NCBI RefSeq assembly: GCF_000761545.1
Contig: NZ_JPMY01000010.1
Location: 62,001 to 126,000 of the forward strand
Length of the DNA: 64,000 nt
Direction: 5' to 3'
Source: Pseudomonas sp. ML96
GTDB taxonomy: Bacteria; Pseudomonadota; Gammaproteobacteria; Pseudomonadales; Pseudomonadaceae
The translations under genes and the position numbers were made by a program. The notes beneath the pieces are model-generated. The model did not search any database. It had not been told where the DNA came from and was given only the letters and a program-made list of their open reading frames with translations. Positions 48,613 through 60,121 of the stretch are shown here, in pieces; positions within the stretch are counted from its first letter, which is position 1, and every line of letters starts with the position of its first letter.

Positions 48613-49089
48613 CTAGGCGCGGCGCGCCTTGAAGAAGGCGCTGAGCATCTCGCTGCACTCCGCAGCCAGCACACCACCCTCGATCAGCACGCGGTGATTG
48701 AGGAAGCTCTGCTCGAAGAACTGGCCGCGACTGATCGCCACCCCGGCCTTGGGCTCAGTGGTGCCGTAGACCACCCGCCCCACTCGCGAGTGCACGATCA
48801 AACCCGCGCACATACTGCAGGGCTCCAGGGTCACGTACAGGGTGCTGCCGGGCAGGCGGTAGTTCTGCAGGGCGGCGGCGGCGGCGCGGATCGCCACCAT
48901 CTCGGCATGGGCGCTGGGATCACTGGTCGAGATCGGGCAGTTGAAGCCGCGCCCTATCACCTCGCCATCCTGCACCAGTACTGCGCCCACCGGCACCTCG
49001 CCGCGCTGCGCGCCTTCGGCGGCCAGCGTCAGGGCCTCACGCATGAAGCGCTCATCCTGGCTGCGGTCGATGATCTTCGGTTGGCGCAT
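48613..49089 (-). CDS. tadA: tRNA-specific adenosine deaminase TadA
   Basis: The 158-residue zinc deaminase converts A34 to inosine in tRNA-Arg(ACG). The active site SAHAEMVAIRAA supplies the His ligand and catalytic Glu, and LEPCSMCAGLIVHSRVGRVV supplies the two Cys ligands. ATG 49089 overlaps the TGA of the multicopper oxidase gene (TGATG), so translation is coupled; the open frame reaching 49158 is not used. It is the downstream partner of the oxidase gene, the same order as in P. aeruginosa. Confidence 0.95.
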   Translation of the reverse strand: MRQPKIIDRSQDERFMREALTLAAEGAQRGEVPVGAVLVQDGEVIGRGFNCPISTSDPSAHAEMVAIRAAAAALQNYRLPGSTLYVTLEPCSMCAGLIVHSRVGRVVYGTTEPKAGVAISRGQFFEQSFLNHRVLIEGGVLAAECSEMLSAFFKARRA

Positions 49090-50459
49090 CAGACCACCTC
49101 GATGGCGGCCATCAGGCCGGTCTCCATGTGATCGATCACATGGCAGTGGAACATCCATACCCCGGGATTATCGGCGACCAGCGCGATGCGCGCCGTCTCG
49201 TTCTTACCCAGCAGGTAGGTATCGGTGTAGTACGGGATGATCTGCTTGCGATCGGAATCCAGCACCTTGAAGGTCATGCCGTGCAGGTGGATCGGGTGCA
49301 GGTACTGCGCCATGTTGCGCAGTTCGAAGATGTAGCTGCCGCCCTTGCGCAGGGTGGCGATGGGCCGCTCCGCGCAGCGCTTGTCGTTGATGTCCCAGGC
49401 CTGGCCGTTGATCTGCCAATAGCTCGCCGGCCCCTGCTGCTGCGGGCTGGCCAGCAGCGCCGACCATTCGAAGTTGAAACGCAGGCTTTCCGCAGCAGCC
49501 AGATCGGGCTCTGCCACCGGATTGGCGGGCAGCGCGGCCGGCCAGTCTCCAGGCGCCTCGGCGCTGGCCACACTGCGCAGGGTGGCCAGGCGCAGCGGGC
49601 CGTTGCGCAGGGCGATCTCCTCGCTCGCGGCCGGCACCTTGATCGCCAGGTCGATGCGCATGCCGGCGCCGAGCAGATACTCCTTACCCAACGGGCGCGG
49701 CGCCACCGGATGGCCGTCCAGCGCGTAGATGCGCGCCTCGCCAGCGCCCTTGAGGTTGAGCCGGTAGCTGATGGTGTTGTCCAGGTTGAGCAGGCGCAGA
49801 CGCACCACCTGCCCCGCCGGCAGATCAAGCACCGGCAGGCTCTGCCCGTTGATGGTCGACAGGCGGCCACGCGTGCCCTCGCGCGCAGCCAGGCGCGGCA
49901 CCGAGAAGGCGGTGAAGGCGCCCTGTTCGTCCACGTGCCAGGACTTCAGGCTCAGCGTGCGTTCATGGCGAAAGCCCGTAGGCTGGCGCTCCTCGACGAT
50001 CAGCGGGCCGACCAGGCCGCGGCCGAGCTGCTCGGAACTGGCGGTGTGCGGGTGATACCAGAAGCTGCCGGCGTCATGGCAGACGAACTGGTAGTCGAAG
50101 AACTCGCCCGGCTTGACCGGCAATTGCGAAACATAAGGCACGCCGTCCATGTCCAGCGGCAGGCGGATGCCGTGCCAGTGGATGGTGGTCTCCACCTCGA
50201 GGCGGTTGATGAAGCGCACGCGCAGCATGTCGCCCTGGCGCACGCGCAGCTCAAGGCCAGGCGCCTGGCCGCCATAGGCCCAGACCGGGGTCTTGTGGCC
50301 GGGCACCAGCTCCATGTCGAGCGGCGCGGCGATCAGTTCGTAGTCGTGGGTCGCGACGTTCTCCGGGCGGCCCAGCCAGTAGCGCACGCCACCAGCACCG
50401 AGGCCGACCACACCGAGACCGGCGAGGCCGGCGAGAACTTGTCTGCGGGTGAAGCTCAT
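49089..50459 (-). CDS. Multicopper oxidase with Tat signal (CumA/CopA-like)
   Basis: The 456-residue protein has a twin-arginine signal (FTRRQVLAGLAGLGVVG, about 3-25) and three cupredoxin domains. All copper motifs are present: TIHWHGIRL, SFWYHPHT, HPIHLHGMTF and the C-terminal HCHVIDHMETGLM with the type-1 Cys. It is exported folded and oxidises a metal (Cu+, Fe2+, Mn2+) or phenolic substrate with O2; the real substrate is not determinable. It is coupled to tadA by a TGATG overlap. The next genes upstream are an iron-type ABC transporter set, which may be a coincidence of insertion or a functional link with ferroxidation. Confidence 0.9.
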   Translation of the reverse strand: MSFTRRQVLAGLAGLGVVGLGAGGVRYWLGRPENVATHDYELIAAPLDMELVPGHKTPVWAYGGQAPGLELRVRQGDMLRVRFINRLEVETTIHWHGIRLPLDMDGVPYVSQLPVKPGEFFDYQFVCHDAGSFWYHPHTASSEQLGRGLVGPLIVEERQPTGFRHERTLSLKSWHVDEQGAFTAFSVPRLAAREGTRGRLSTINGQSLPVLDLPAGQVVRLRLLNLDNTISYRLNLKGAGEARIYALDGHPVAPRPLGKEYLLGAGMRIDLAIKVPAASEEIALRNGPLRLATLRSVASAEAPGDWPAALPANPVAEPDLAAAESLRFNFEWSALLASPQQQGPASYWQINGQAWDINDKRCAERPIATLRKGGSYIFELRNMAQYLHPIHLHGMTFKVLDSDRKQIIPYYTDTYLLGKNETARIALVADNPGVWMFHCHVIDHMETGLMAAIEVV

Positions 50460-50591
50460 GATTCAGGCTCCTGAAGCGGAAACGGCACGGGCGCTAATCA
50501 GGTGGGCGGCGCGCCTCTGCGGGCACTGCCCCGGCGCGCACGATAACGCGTCGGGCCGGCCGCGGCGGCGGACAATTCGTCGCACCGTTTG

Positions 50592-52169
50592 TCAGGCACC
50601 GCGCCGCGCATAGGCGCGGGTGGTCAGCAGGTACACCGGCAGGCCGGACACCAGCACCAGCAGCGCGGCATAGGGCGCCGCCGCGGCATATTCGAGATTG
50701 CCGGTGTGCGACCACACAGCGGTGGCCAGGGTATCCAGACCGGTCGGGCCGAGGATCAGCGTGGCGGTCAGCTCCTTCATGCAGTCGAGGAACACCAGCA
50801 CGAAACCGGCGCCAATGGCCGGGAAGATGATTGGCAGGGTGACCTTGAAGAAGGTCGCCAGCGGCGTGTGGCCGAGAGTGCGTGAGGCCTCCTCCAGCTG
50901 CGGCGAAGCCTTTTCCAATGCGGTGCGGATCGAGCCCTGAGCCATCGGCATGAACAGCAGCGCGTAACACACCAGCAGCAACAGGCTGGTCTGGTACAGC
51001 GCCGGCACGTAGCCGAGGGCGAAGAACACCAGCGACAGGGCGATCACCAGGCCCGGCAGCGCATGCAGCAGGTACGGCAGGCGATCAGCCAGCCAGGCCA
51101 TGCGCCCGTAGTAGCGCACCACTACCAGGCACACCGGCAGCGCCAGCAGGCAGCTGAGCAGCGCGCCACCGAAGGACAGCGACAACGACGACCACAGGGC
51201 GCTGAGGATGTCCTCCACCGGGAAGCTGGCCGAGCTGCCGTCGACGATCCAGAAGCCGAGCATGCTCAGCGGCGTGCCACAGCCCACCGCCACCAGCACC
51301 AGCAGCAGCGCCTGCAGCGGCCAGCCCCAGGCGCCCAGGCGCACGCGCGGCGCCTGGCGTGCCACGCCCTGGCCGGTACGCGCATAGCCGCGGCCACGCA
51401 GGCGGAACTCGCCCCACAGCATGATCAGGCACAGGCCCAGCAGCAGCGCCGAAAGCATGGCCGCGTTGGTATTGGAGAACTCCAGCTCGAACTGCTGGTA
51501 GATCGCCGTGGTGAAGGTCTGGTAACGCATGATCGACGGCGCGCCGAACTCCACCAACATGTGCACCGCCACCAGCAAGCTGGTGGCCATCAGCACCGGG
51601 CGCACCAGCGGCAAGGTCACCTTCCAGAAGATCTGCCGGCGGTTGTAGCCGAGCATGCGTGCCGACTCTTCCAGGGCCGGGTCGAGGCTGCGCAGGGTAG
51701 CGGCCACCGGCAGGTACACCAGCGGATACTTCGACAGGATCATCACCAGCACCGTGCCACCCAGGCCCTCGAACATCGGCCCGATGGAGATCCAGGTGAA
51801 GCCGGCGACGAAGGACGGAATGGCGAACGGCAGGCACAGCAGCACGTTCCACTGCCGGCGCCAGCGCAGGTCGCTGCGCTCGATCAGCCAGGCCAGCGCC
51901 ATGCCGATCACCGCGCAGCCGACGGTGACCAGCACCATCAGCTTCATGGTGTTGGCCAGCAGGCCGAATACGAAGGGACGCCAGAGCAGGTGCCAGGCCT
52001 CGTGCCAGCCGGCCTGGGCGGTGCGCGCCACCACGTAGAACAGCGGCAGCGCGGCGACCAGCAGCAACGCCAGCACCGGCAGCTGCAGCCACAGCGGCGG
52101 CGCCTTGCGCCGGCGGCGGCCGACATACAGCGGCGCCGGCAGCTCCTGCTCGAGCACATCCACCTGCAT
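50592..52169 (-). CDS. Fe3+-type ABC transporter permease (FbpB/HitB family)
   Basis: This 525-residue inner-membrane protein contains two fused permease halves, each with an EAA-type coupling loop (ALEESARMLGYNRRQIFWKV at about 165-185, and QLEEASRTLGHTPLATFFKV in the second half) and about 12 helices in total. This is the FbpB/SfuB/HitB arrangement for ferric-iron uptake. It follows the binding-protein gene by 1 nt. No cognate ATPase (FbpC) gene adjoins; downstream lies a 132-nt gap and then the multicopper oxidase gene. The ATPase must come from elsewhere or the set is incomplete. Confidence 0.9.
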   Translation of the reverse strand: MQVDVLEQELPAPLYVGRRRRKAPPLWLQLPVLALLLVAALPLFYVVARTAQAGWHEAWHLLWRPFVFGLLANTMKLMVLVTVGCAVIGMALAWLIERSDLRWRRQWNVLLCLPFAIPSFVAGFTWISIGPMFEGLGGTVLVMILSKYPLVYLPVAATLRSLDPALEESARMLGYNRRQIFWKVTLPLVRPVLMATSLLVAVHMLVEFGAPSIMRYQTFTTAIYQQFELEFSNTNAAMLSALLLGLCLIMLWGEFRLRGRGYARTGQGVARQAPRVRLGAWGWPLQALLLVLVAVGCGTPLSMLGFWIVDGSSASFPVEDILSALWSSLSLSFGGALLSCLLALPVCLVVVRYYGRMAWLADRLPYLLHALPGLVIALSLVFFALGYVPALYQTSLLLLVCYALLFMPMAQGSIRTALEKASPQLEEASRTLGHTPLATFFKVTLPIIFPAIGAGFVLVFLDCMKELTATLILGPTGLDTLATAVWSHTGNLEYAAAAPYAALLVLVSGLPVYLLTTRAYARRGA

Positions 52170-52170
52170 A

Positions 52171-53190
52171 TCAGTTCATCCCGGCTTCGCGCTGCAGGTC
52201 CAGGGCGTCCTCGGCCAGGCCGATTTCGGAGGCGGTGATGGCCGGCGGCTTGAGCTGATCGAGCGGCTTGAGCAGCGGGTCGGCGGCCACGGCCTTGTTC
52301 ACCGGGTACTCCGGCGACTTGCTCAGCACCACCTTCTGCCCTTCTTCACTGATCATGAAGGCGAGGAACTGCTGGGCTTCCTTGGGATGCTTGGTCGACT
52401 TCACCACTGCCGCACCGGAGACGCTGGCCAGGCCGCCGGCATCACCGTCGGCGAAGTAGTGCAACTTGGACTTTAGCTCGCCCTTCTCGCGCTTGAGCGC
52501 CATCCAGTAGTAGCTGTTGATCAGCGCCGCACCGACCTCACCGTTTTCCACCGCCTTCATGGCGATGACGTTGTTGGTGTAGGTGGAGCCGAACGCCTTC
52601 AGCCCGACCAGCCACTCCTCGGCGGCTTCGCGGCCGTTGAGGCGGATCACCGCAGCCGTCTGGCCGACGAATTCGCCGCTGCTGGGGACGAAGGCGATCT
52701 TGCCGTCCCACTCTGGCTCGGCCACTTCCAGCACGCTCTTCGGCAGCTCGGCCTCGCTGACCAGCTCCGGGTTAAAGGCCAGCACCCGCACGCGGGTGGT
52801 GATGCCCAGCCAGCGACCCTGGTCATCCGACAGCTTGGGGTCGATCTGCGCAAGAGTGGCCGGGTCGACCTGGGCCAGCAGGCCCTGGCTGGCCAGCTTG
52901 ACCAGCGGCGGAGCTTCTTCGGTGTAGATCACGTCAGCCGGCGAGCGCTCGCCTTCCTCGGCGATCTGGTTGGCCAGTTGGCCGCCACCGCCCTTGCGGA
53001 TCAGTACCTTGATCCCGGTCTTCTTCTCGAAGGCCGCCGCCACCGCCTTGCCGGTAGCCTCGTGCTGGCCGTTGTAGAGGGTCAGGGTCACCGGGTCGTC
53101 GGCGCGCGCGCCACAGGCGAACAGCATGCCGCAGGACAGAACGGCGGCGCCGATCGCGCGCGCCAACCCGGTTACTCGATGTGCCGACAT
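52171..53190 (-). CDS. Periplasmic Fe3+-binding protein of an ABC transporter (FbpA/HitA-like)
   Basis: The 339-residue protein has a signal peptide (about 1-30, GMLFACGARA-DD) and a type-2 periplasmic binding fold: VTLTLYNGQHEATGKAV, IRKGGGGQLANQI, ADVIYTEEAPPL and the paired tyrosines INSYYWMAL that coordinate iron in FbpA homologues. ATG 53190 (MSAHRV) is chosen, with AGAGGAAAG upstream. The promoter region just upstream combines TTGAGA/TATAAT with a Fur-box-like sequence, consistent with an iron-repressed uptake operon with the permease gene. Confidence 0.88.
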   Translation of the reverse strand: MSAHRVTGLARAIGAAVLSCGMLFACGARADDPVTLTLYNGQHEATGKAVAAAFEKKTGIKVLIRKGGGGQLANQIAEEGERSPADVIYTEEAPPLVKLASQGLLAQVDPATLAQIDPKLSDDQGRWLGITTRVRVLAFNPELVSEAELPKSVLEVAEPEWDGKIAFVPSSGEFVGQTAAVIRLNGREAAEEWLVGLKAFGSTYTNNVIAMKAVENGEVGAALINSYYWMALKREKGELKSKLHYFADGDAGGLASVSGAAVVKSTKHPKEAQQFLAFMISEEGQKVVLSKSPEYPVNKAVAADPLLKPLDQLKPPAITASEIGLAEDALDLQREAGMN

Positions 53191-53227
53191 AAGCCACTTT
53201 CCTCTGAAACAAACAGTTACCGGGACG

Positions 53228-53258
53228 ATTATACGGACCAATTGCATCTGATTCTCAA
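53228..53258 (-). promoter_or_regulatory. Promoter with Fur-box-like operator upstream of the iron-binding-protein gene
   Basis: On the minus strand TTGAGA (53258-53253) and a perfect TATAAT (53233-53228) are 19 nt apart. The sequence TGAGAATCAGATGCA (53257-53243) overlaps the -35 box and matches 10 of 14 informative positions of the 7-1-7 Fur consensus TGATAATNATTATCA, with a strong left half. Confidence 0.55.
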
Positions 53259-53289
53259 GAAATGGCTGCGACAGATCGCGCAGCCCGGC

Positions 53290-53904
53290 TCAGCGAGTCA
53301 GCGCGAGCTTCAGTCCGAAGCCCACCAGGCACAGCCCAGCCAGGCGTTCCAGCGCCTTGCCCAACTGCGGACGAGCACGCATGCGCTCGATCAGTTGACG
53401 GGTCAGCAGGGTCACCACCAGGCCGTAGACGAAGGTCAGCAGGGCCACCGTCAGCGCCATCACGGCGAAGGTCAGCAGCCCCTGGTGCCGCGCCGGGTCG
53501 ATGAACAGCGGGAAGAAGGCCATGTAGAAGACGATGGCCTTGGGATTGAACAGGGTGATCACCGCCGTCTGGCGCAGATAGTGGCCGGCGCTGATATGCA
53601 CCGCCGGGGCGCTGCCCGGCTTGGCCAGCAGCATGCGCGCACCGAGCCAGACCAGATAGCCCGCGCCCAGCCACTGCACGGCATGGAAGGCCGTCGGGTA
53701 AGCAGCCAGCAGCGCCGCCACGCCGGCCACTGCCAGCCACATCAGCACCTGATCGCCGAGGATGATGCCGAAGGTCGAGGCCAATCCACCGCGCACACCG
53801 CCCTTGCCGGTAGAGGTGATCAGCGCCAGATTACCCGGCCCCGGAATCATCAGCAGCACCACGAAGGCGACCACGAAGGCGCCGTAGTCGGTGATCCCGA
53901 ACAT
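53290..53904 (-). CDS. LysE/RhtB-family amino-acid exporter
   Basis: The 204-residue inner-membrane protein has about six helices and the family signature LLMIPGPGNLALITSTGKGG near the N-terminus, then FGIILGDQVLMWLAVAG and ITLFNPKAIVFYMAFFP, all typical of RhtB-like exporters of homoserine, threonine or similar amino acids. The substrate is not assignable. ATG 53904 has AAGGAG upstream. It lies downstream of guaA on the same strand but after a strong terminator, so it is probably a separate unit. Confidence 0.88.
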   Translation of the reverse strand: MFGITDYGAFVVAFVVLLMIPGPGNLALITSTGKGGVRGGLASTFGIILGDQVLMWLAVAGVAALLAAYPTAFHAVQWLGAGYLVWLGARMLLAKPGSAPAVHISAGHYLRQTAVITLFNPKAIVFYMAFFPLFIDPARHQGLLTFAVMALTVALLTFVYGLVVTLLTRQLIERMRARPQLGKALERLAGLCLVGFGLKLALTR

Positions 53905-53934
53905 CGCGCTTCTCCTTATCAACTGTCAGATACG

Positions 53935-53957
53935 AAAAGGGCAGCCATGGCTGCCCT
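53935..53957 (-). terminator. guaBA operon terminator
   Basis: The perfect palindrome GGGCAGCC-AT-GGCTGCCC (53939-53956) is followed on the minus strand by TTTT. It lies 13 nt after the guaA stop. Confidence 0.85.
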
Positions 53958-53969
53958 CTGCGTCGCGGA

Positions 53970-55547
53970 TCACTCCCACTCGATGGTGGCAGGCGGCTTG
54001 CTCGACACGTCGTAGGTGACGCGGGAGATGCCGGAGATCTCGTTGATGATGCGGTTGGAGACCTTCTCCAGCAGCTCGTAGGGCAGGTGTGCCCAGCGTG
54101 CGGTCATGAAGTCGATGGTTTCCACGGCGCGCAGGGCCACGACCCAGGCGTAGCGACGGCCGTCGCCGACCACGCCGACCGATTTCACCGGCTGGAACAC
54201 CACGAAGGCCTGGCTGGTCTTGTGGTACCAGTCGAAGTTGCGCAGCTCCTCGATGAAGATGTGGTCGGCCAGGCGCAGCAGGTCGGCGTACTCCTTCTTC
54301 ACCTCGCCGAGGATGCGCACGCCCAGGCCCGGGCCCGGGAAGGGGTGGCGGTAGACCATGTCGTAGGGCAGGCCCAGCTCCAGGCCGATCTTGCGCACCT
54401 CGTCCTTGAACAGCTCGCGCAGCGGCTCGACCAGGGAGAACTGCATGTCCTCCGGCAGGCCGCCGACGTTGTGGTGGGACTTGATCACGTGGGCCTTGCC
54501 GGTCTTGGCGCCGGCCGACTCGATCACGTCCGGGTAGATGGTGCCCTGGGCGAGGAACTTCACGTCCTTGAGCTTGGTGGCTTCCTCATCGAACACTTCG
54601 ATGAAGCTGCGGCCGATGATCTTGCGCTTCTCTTCCGGATCGCTGACGCCGGCCAGGCGGCCGAGGAACAGCTCTTCGGCGTTGGCGCGGATCACCTTGA
54701 CACCCATGTTCTCGGCGAACATGGCCATCACCTGGTCGCCTTCCTTGTGGCGCAGCAGGCCGTTGTCGACGAACACGCAGGTCAGCTGGTCGCCGATGGC
54801 CTTGTGCAGCAGGGCTGCGACCACCGAGGAGTCGACGCCGCCGGACAGGCCCAGCAGCACCTTGTTCGAGCCGACCTGGGCACGCACGGTGGCGATGGCG
54901 TCTTCGACGATGTTGGCCGGGGTCCACAGGGCTTCGCAGCCGCAGATGTCGAGGATGAAGCGCGAGAGGATGCGACCACCCTGCTTGGTGTGGGTCACTT
55001 CCGGGTGGAACTGCACGCCGTAGTAGGCGCGGCTGTCGTCAGCCATGGCGGCGATCGGGCAGCTCGGGGTGCTGGCCAGGATATGGAAGCCGGCAGGCAT
55101 GGCGGTGACCTTGTCGCCGTGGCTCATCCACACGTCCAGACCCAGTACACCGTCGGTGTCCACGTGGTCTTCGATACCGTCGAGCAGGCGGGCCTTGCCG
55201 ACCACGTCGACGCGGGCGTAGCCGAACTCACGCAGGTCGGAACCCTCGACCTTGCCGCCGAGCTGCTCGGCCATGGTCTGCATGCCGTAGCAGATGCCGA
55301 ACAGCGGCACGTTGAGGTCAAACACCGCCTGCGGCGCGCGCGGGCTGTTGGCTTCATGCACCGACTCCGGGCCGCCGGCGAGGATGATGCCGCGCGGGGC
55401 GAAGGCGCGGATCGCCTCGTTGTCCATGTCGAACGGGTGGATTTCGCAGTACACACCGATCTCGCGCACGCGGCGGGCGATCAGCTGGGTGTACTGGGAA
55501 CCGAAGTCGAGGATGAGGATGCGGTGGGCGTGAATGTCGTGGGCCAT
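53970..55547 (-). CDS. guaA: GMP synthase (glutamine-hydrolysing)
   Basis: The 525-residue enzyme converts XMP to GMP. It has an N-terminal class I glutaminase (1-200: [18 protein letters not shown], nucleophile in [26 protein letters not shown]), an ATP-pyrophosphatase domain with the P-loop [17 protein letters not shown] (about 225-240), and a dimerisation domain ending in [12 protein letters not shown] 55547 (MAHDIHAH) is the family start. It follows guaB by 76 nt and ends at a strong terminator. Confidence 0.97.
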   Translation of the reverse strand: MAHDIHAHRILILDFGSQYTQLIARRVREIGVYCEIHPFDMDNEAIRAFAPRGIILAGGPESVHEANSPRAPQAVFDLNVPLFGICYGMQTMAEQLGGKVEGSDLREFGYARVDVVGKARLLDGIEDHVDTDGVLGLDVWMSHGDKVTAMPAGFHILASTPSCPIAAMADDSRAYYGVQFHPEVTHTKQGGRILSRFILDICGCEALWTPANIVEDAIATVRAQVGSNKVLLGLSGGVDSSVVAALLHKAIGDQLTCVFVDNGLLRHKEGDQVMAMFAENMGVKVIRANAEELFLGRLAGVSDPEEKRKIIGRSFIEVFDEEATKLKDVKFLAQGTIYPDVIESAGAKTGKAHVIKSHHNVGGLPEDMQFSLVEPLRELFKDEVRKIGLELGLPYDMVYRHPFPGPGLGVRILGEVKKEYADLLRLADHIFIEELRNFDWYHKTSQAFVVFQPVKSVGVVGDGRRYAWVVALRAVETIDFMTARWAHLPYELLEKVSNRIINEISGISRVTYDVSSKPPATIEWE

Positions 55548-55623
55548 GGCCGTCTCTCGTAGCGAAGTCACAAATGACACGGGGCTGGTTAGTCAGCCCC
55601 GTGTTTACAGCGTCTTTCTGGAA

Positions 55624-57715
<2,092 letters not shown>

Positions 57716-57814
57716 GGGCCTAGCCTGACATGGAAAGGTCGCGCAGCTTAATCGCGCCGACGGAGCGGTCAAGTGCGCCTATGGCCGGCCGGGCAAAGCC
57801 TTTATCATGCGGCC

Positions 57815-59194
57815 ATGCTCAACGATCCCTTCCAGCGCCTCGGTCTCGACCGCGAAGCGCTCAGCGTCAGCCAACTGAACAACCGCGCCCGCCTGCTGCT
57901 GGAGGACGTGTTCGCCCAGGTCTGGGTCGAAGGCGAGATCTCCAACCTGGCGCGGCCGGCCTCCGGCCACCTCTATTTCACCCTCAAGGACAGCCAGGCC
58001 CAGGTGCGCTGTGCGCTGTTCCGGCAGAACGCCGCCCGCGTGCGCCAGGCCCTGCGTGATGGCCTGGCGGTGAAGGTACGCGGCAAGGTTTCGCTGTTCG
58101 AGGGCCGTGGCGACTACCAGCTGATCCTCGACACCGTGGAGCCGGCCGGCGACGGCGCCCTGCGCCTGGCCTTCGAGGCGCTCAAGGAGAAGCTCGCCGC
58201 CGAGGGCCTGTTCGCCAGCGAGCGCAAGCGCGCCCTGCCCGCCCACCCGCAGCGCATCGGCATCGTCAGCTCGCCGACCGGCGCGGTGATTCGCGACATC
58301 ATCAGCGTGTTCCGCCGCCGCGCACCGCAGGTGGCGCTGACCCTGATCCCCACTGCCGTGCAGGGCCGCGAGGCCACCGCGCAGATCGTCCGAGGCCTGC
58401 AGCTGGCCGACCGCGCCGGCTTCGACGCGATCATCCTGGCTCGCGGCGGCGGCTCGCTGGAAGACCTGTGGTGCTTCAACGAGGAGGCCGTGGCACGCGC
58501 GGTGGCCGCCTGCGTCACGCCGTTGGTCAGCGCTGTCGGCCACGAGACCGACGTATCGATCAGCGACTTCGTCGCCGACGTGCGCGCGCCGACGCCCTCG
58601 GCCGCCGCCGAGCTGCTGGCCCCGGACAGTTCCGATCTGCAACGCCGCCTGGACGGCCTCACCCGCCGCCTGGCGCTGAGCCTGCAAAGCCGCCTGAGCC
58701 GCGAGCAGCTGCGCCTGGGAGGCCTGACCCGGCGCCTGCGCCACCCTGGCGAGCGCCTGCGCCAGCAGGCCCAGCGCCTGGACGACCTGGATATGCGTCT
58801 GCGTCGCGCCTTCGCCCAGCAGTCCACCAGCCGTCACGAACGCCTGGCGCGCCTCGACGGCCGCCTGCACGCGCAGCATCCGGGCCGCGCCCTGGCCCTG
58901 CTGCGCCAACGCCTGGACAGCCTGGGCGAGCGCCTGCCGCGCGCCATCGAGCTGCAGCTGCGCCAACAGCGCCAGCAACTCGCAGCTCTCGGCCAGCAAC
59001 TGCACATCGTCAGCCCGCTGGCCACCCTCGGCCGCGGCTACAGCATCCTCCTCGACGAACGCGGCCAAGCCATACGTAACGCCAGCCAGACCCACCCTGG
59101 CCAGCGCCTCAAGGCGCGCCTGGGCGAAGGCGAGCTGGATGTGCGCGTCGAAGACAATCACCTCACCCCGGTCACCCTCTCGCTGCTGGACTGA
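57815..59194 (+). CDS. xseA: Exodeoxyribonuclease VII large subunit
   Basis: The 459-residue protein has an N-terminal OB fold (about 20-110, VWVEGEISNLARPASGHLYF and AQVRCALFRQ), a catalytic central domain (PQRIGIVSSPTGAVIRDI, then ILARGGGSLEDLWCFNEE with invariant Asp and Arg residues and SAVGHETDVSISDFVADVRA), and a long C-terminal coiled-coil region rich in Leu/Arg/Gln (about 270-400). With XseB it degrades single-stranded DNA from both ends. ATG 57815 (MLNDPFQRL) is the family start. The M23 peptidase gene starts 3 nt later. Confidence 0.95.
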   Translation: MLNDPFQRLGLDREALSVSQLNNRARLLLEDVFAQVWVEGEISNLARPASGHLYFTLKDSQAQVRCALFRQNAARVRQALRDGLAVKVRGKVSLFEGRGDYQLILDTVEPAGDGALRLAFEALKEKLAAEGLFASERKRALPAHPQRIGIVSSPTGAVIRDIISVFRRRAPQVALTLIPTAVQGREATAQIVRGLQLADRAGFDAIILARGGGSLEDLWCFNEEAVARAVAACVTPLVSAVGHETDVSISDFVADVRAPTPSAAAELLAPDSSDLQRRLDGLTRRLALSLQSRLSREQLRLGGLTRRLRHPGERLRQQAQRLDDLDMRLRRAFAQQSTSRHERLARLDGRLHAQHPGRALALLRQRLDSLGERLPRAIELQLRQQRQQLAALGQQLHIVSPLATLGRGYSILLDERGQAIRNASQTHPGQRLKARLGEGELDVRVEDNHLTPVTLSLLD

Positions 59195-59197
59195 CAC

Positions 59198-60016
59198 GTG
59201 CGCCCGCTTATCGCCCTGCTGCTCTGCCTCGCCCTCCCCGCTCATGCTGATGGCTTCATCACCCGCCTGCTGAACAAGCCGGTGCCTGGCGGCGTGGCCG
59301 TGCTCGACCTGGGTGACGGCCCTGCTGCACCGCAGGCGCGCTACCAGGGCAAGCCGGTGCTGGTGGTCAAGGAGGAAGGCAAGCGCTGGATCGCCATCGT
59401 CGGCATCCCGCTGACGGTCAAACCGGGCCAGCAGCAGATCGAGGCGAACGGCCAGACGCTGAGCTTCCAGGTCGGCGCCAAGCACTATCGCGAGCAGCGC
59501 ATCACCCTGAAGAACCAGGAGCAGGTCAATCCGAGCGCGAAGAACCTGGGGCGCATCGAGCGCGAGCTGGCCGAGCAGACCCGCGCCTACCAGCAGTTCA
59601 GCGCCCGCCAGCCGAGCAACCTGCTGTTCGACAAGCCGGTCAACGGCCCGCTGTCCTCGCCCTTCGGCCTGCGCCGCTTCTTCAACGGCGAGGAACGCAA
59701 TCCGCACTCCGGGCTGGACTTCGCCGTCGGCGCCGGCACACCAATCAAGGCTCCGGCGGCTGGCAAGGTGATTCTGATCGGCGACTATTTCTTCAATGGC
59801 AAGACGGTGTTCGTCGACCACGGCCAGGGCCTGATCAGCATGTTCTGCCATATGTCCAAGATCGACGTGCAGCTGGGCCAGGAGCTGCCGCGCGGCGGAG
59901 TGGTCGGCAAGGTCGGCGCCACCGGCCGTGCTACCGGGCCGCACATGCACTGGAATGTCAGCCTCAACGACGCGCGGGTCGACCCGGCGATCTTCATCGG
60001 CGCGTTCAAGCCCTGA
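59198..60016 (+). CDS. M23-family metallopeptidase, periplasmic
   Basis: The 272-residue protein has a signal peptide (1-17, LCLALPAHA) and a C-terminal LytM/M23 domain with the zinc ligands in NPHSGLDFAVG and GPHMHWNV, both intact, so it is probably an active endopeptidase that cuts stem peptides in peptidoglycan. Residues about 25-130 form an N-terminal beta domain seen in related Pseudomonas proteins. GTG 59198 starts 3 nt after the xseA stop, so the two genes are probably co-transcribed. A terminator follows. Confidence 0.9.
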   Translation: MRPLIALLLCLALPAHADGFITRLLNKPVPGGVAVLDLGDGPAAPQARYQGKPVLVVKEEGKRWIAIVGIPLTVKPGQQQIEANGQTLSFQVGAKHYREQRITLKNQEQVNPSAKNLGRIERELAEQTRAYQQFSARQPSNLLFDKPVNGPLSSPFGLRRFFNGEERNPHSGLDFAVGAGTPIKAPAAGKVILIGDYFFNGKTVFVDHGQGLISMFCHMSKIDVQLGQELPRGGVVGKVGATGRATGPHMHWNVSLNDARVDPAIFIGAFKP

Positions 60017-60041
60017 AGGCATACGCCAGCAGAGCCCCAAT

Positions 60042-60078
60042 AAAAAAGACCGCCGGGTTGCCCCAGGCGGTCTTTTCA
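60042..60078. terminator. Terminator between the M23 peptidase and TonB-receptor genes
   Basis: AAAAGACCGCC (60044-60054) and GGCGGTCTTTT (60066-60076) pair around an 11-nt loop, T-rich on both sides. It serves convergent genes. Confidence 0.88.
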
Positions 60079-60121
60079 TTTCACGGCATCGCGCGCTACC
60101 CGAGGGCAGCGCGTCGCCGGC

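Noticed and set aside
57779-60079. Long minus-strand open frame over xseA and the M23 peptidase gene.
   Set aside because: It is rich in Ala/Gln/Arg with no recognisable domain and is antisense to two convincing genes.
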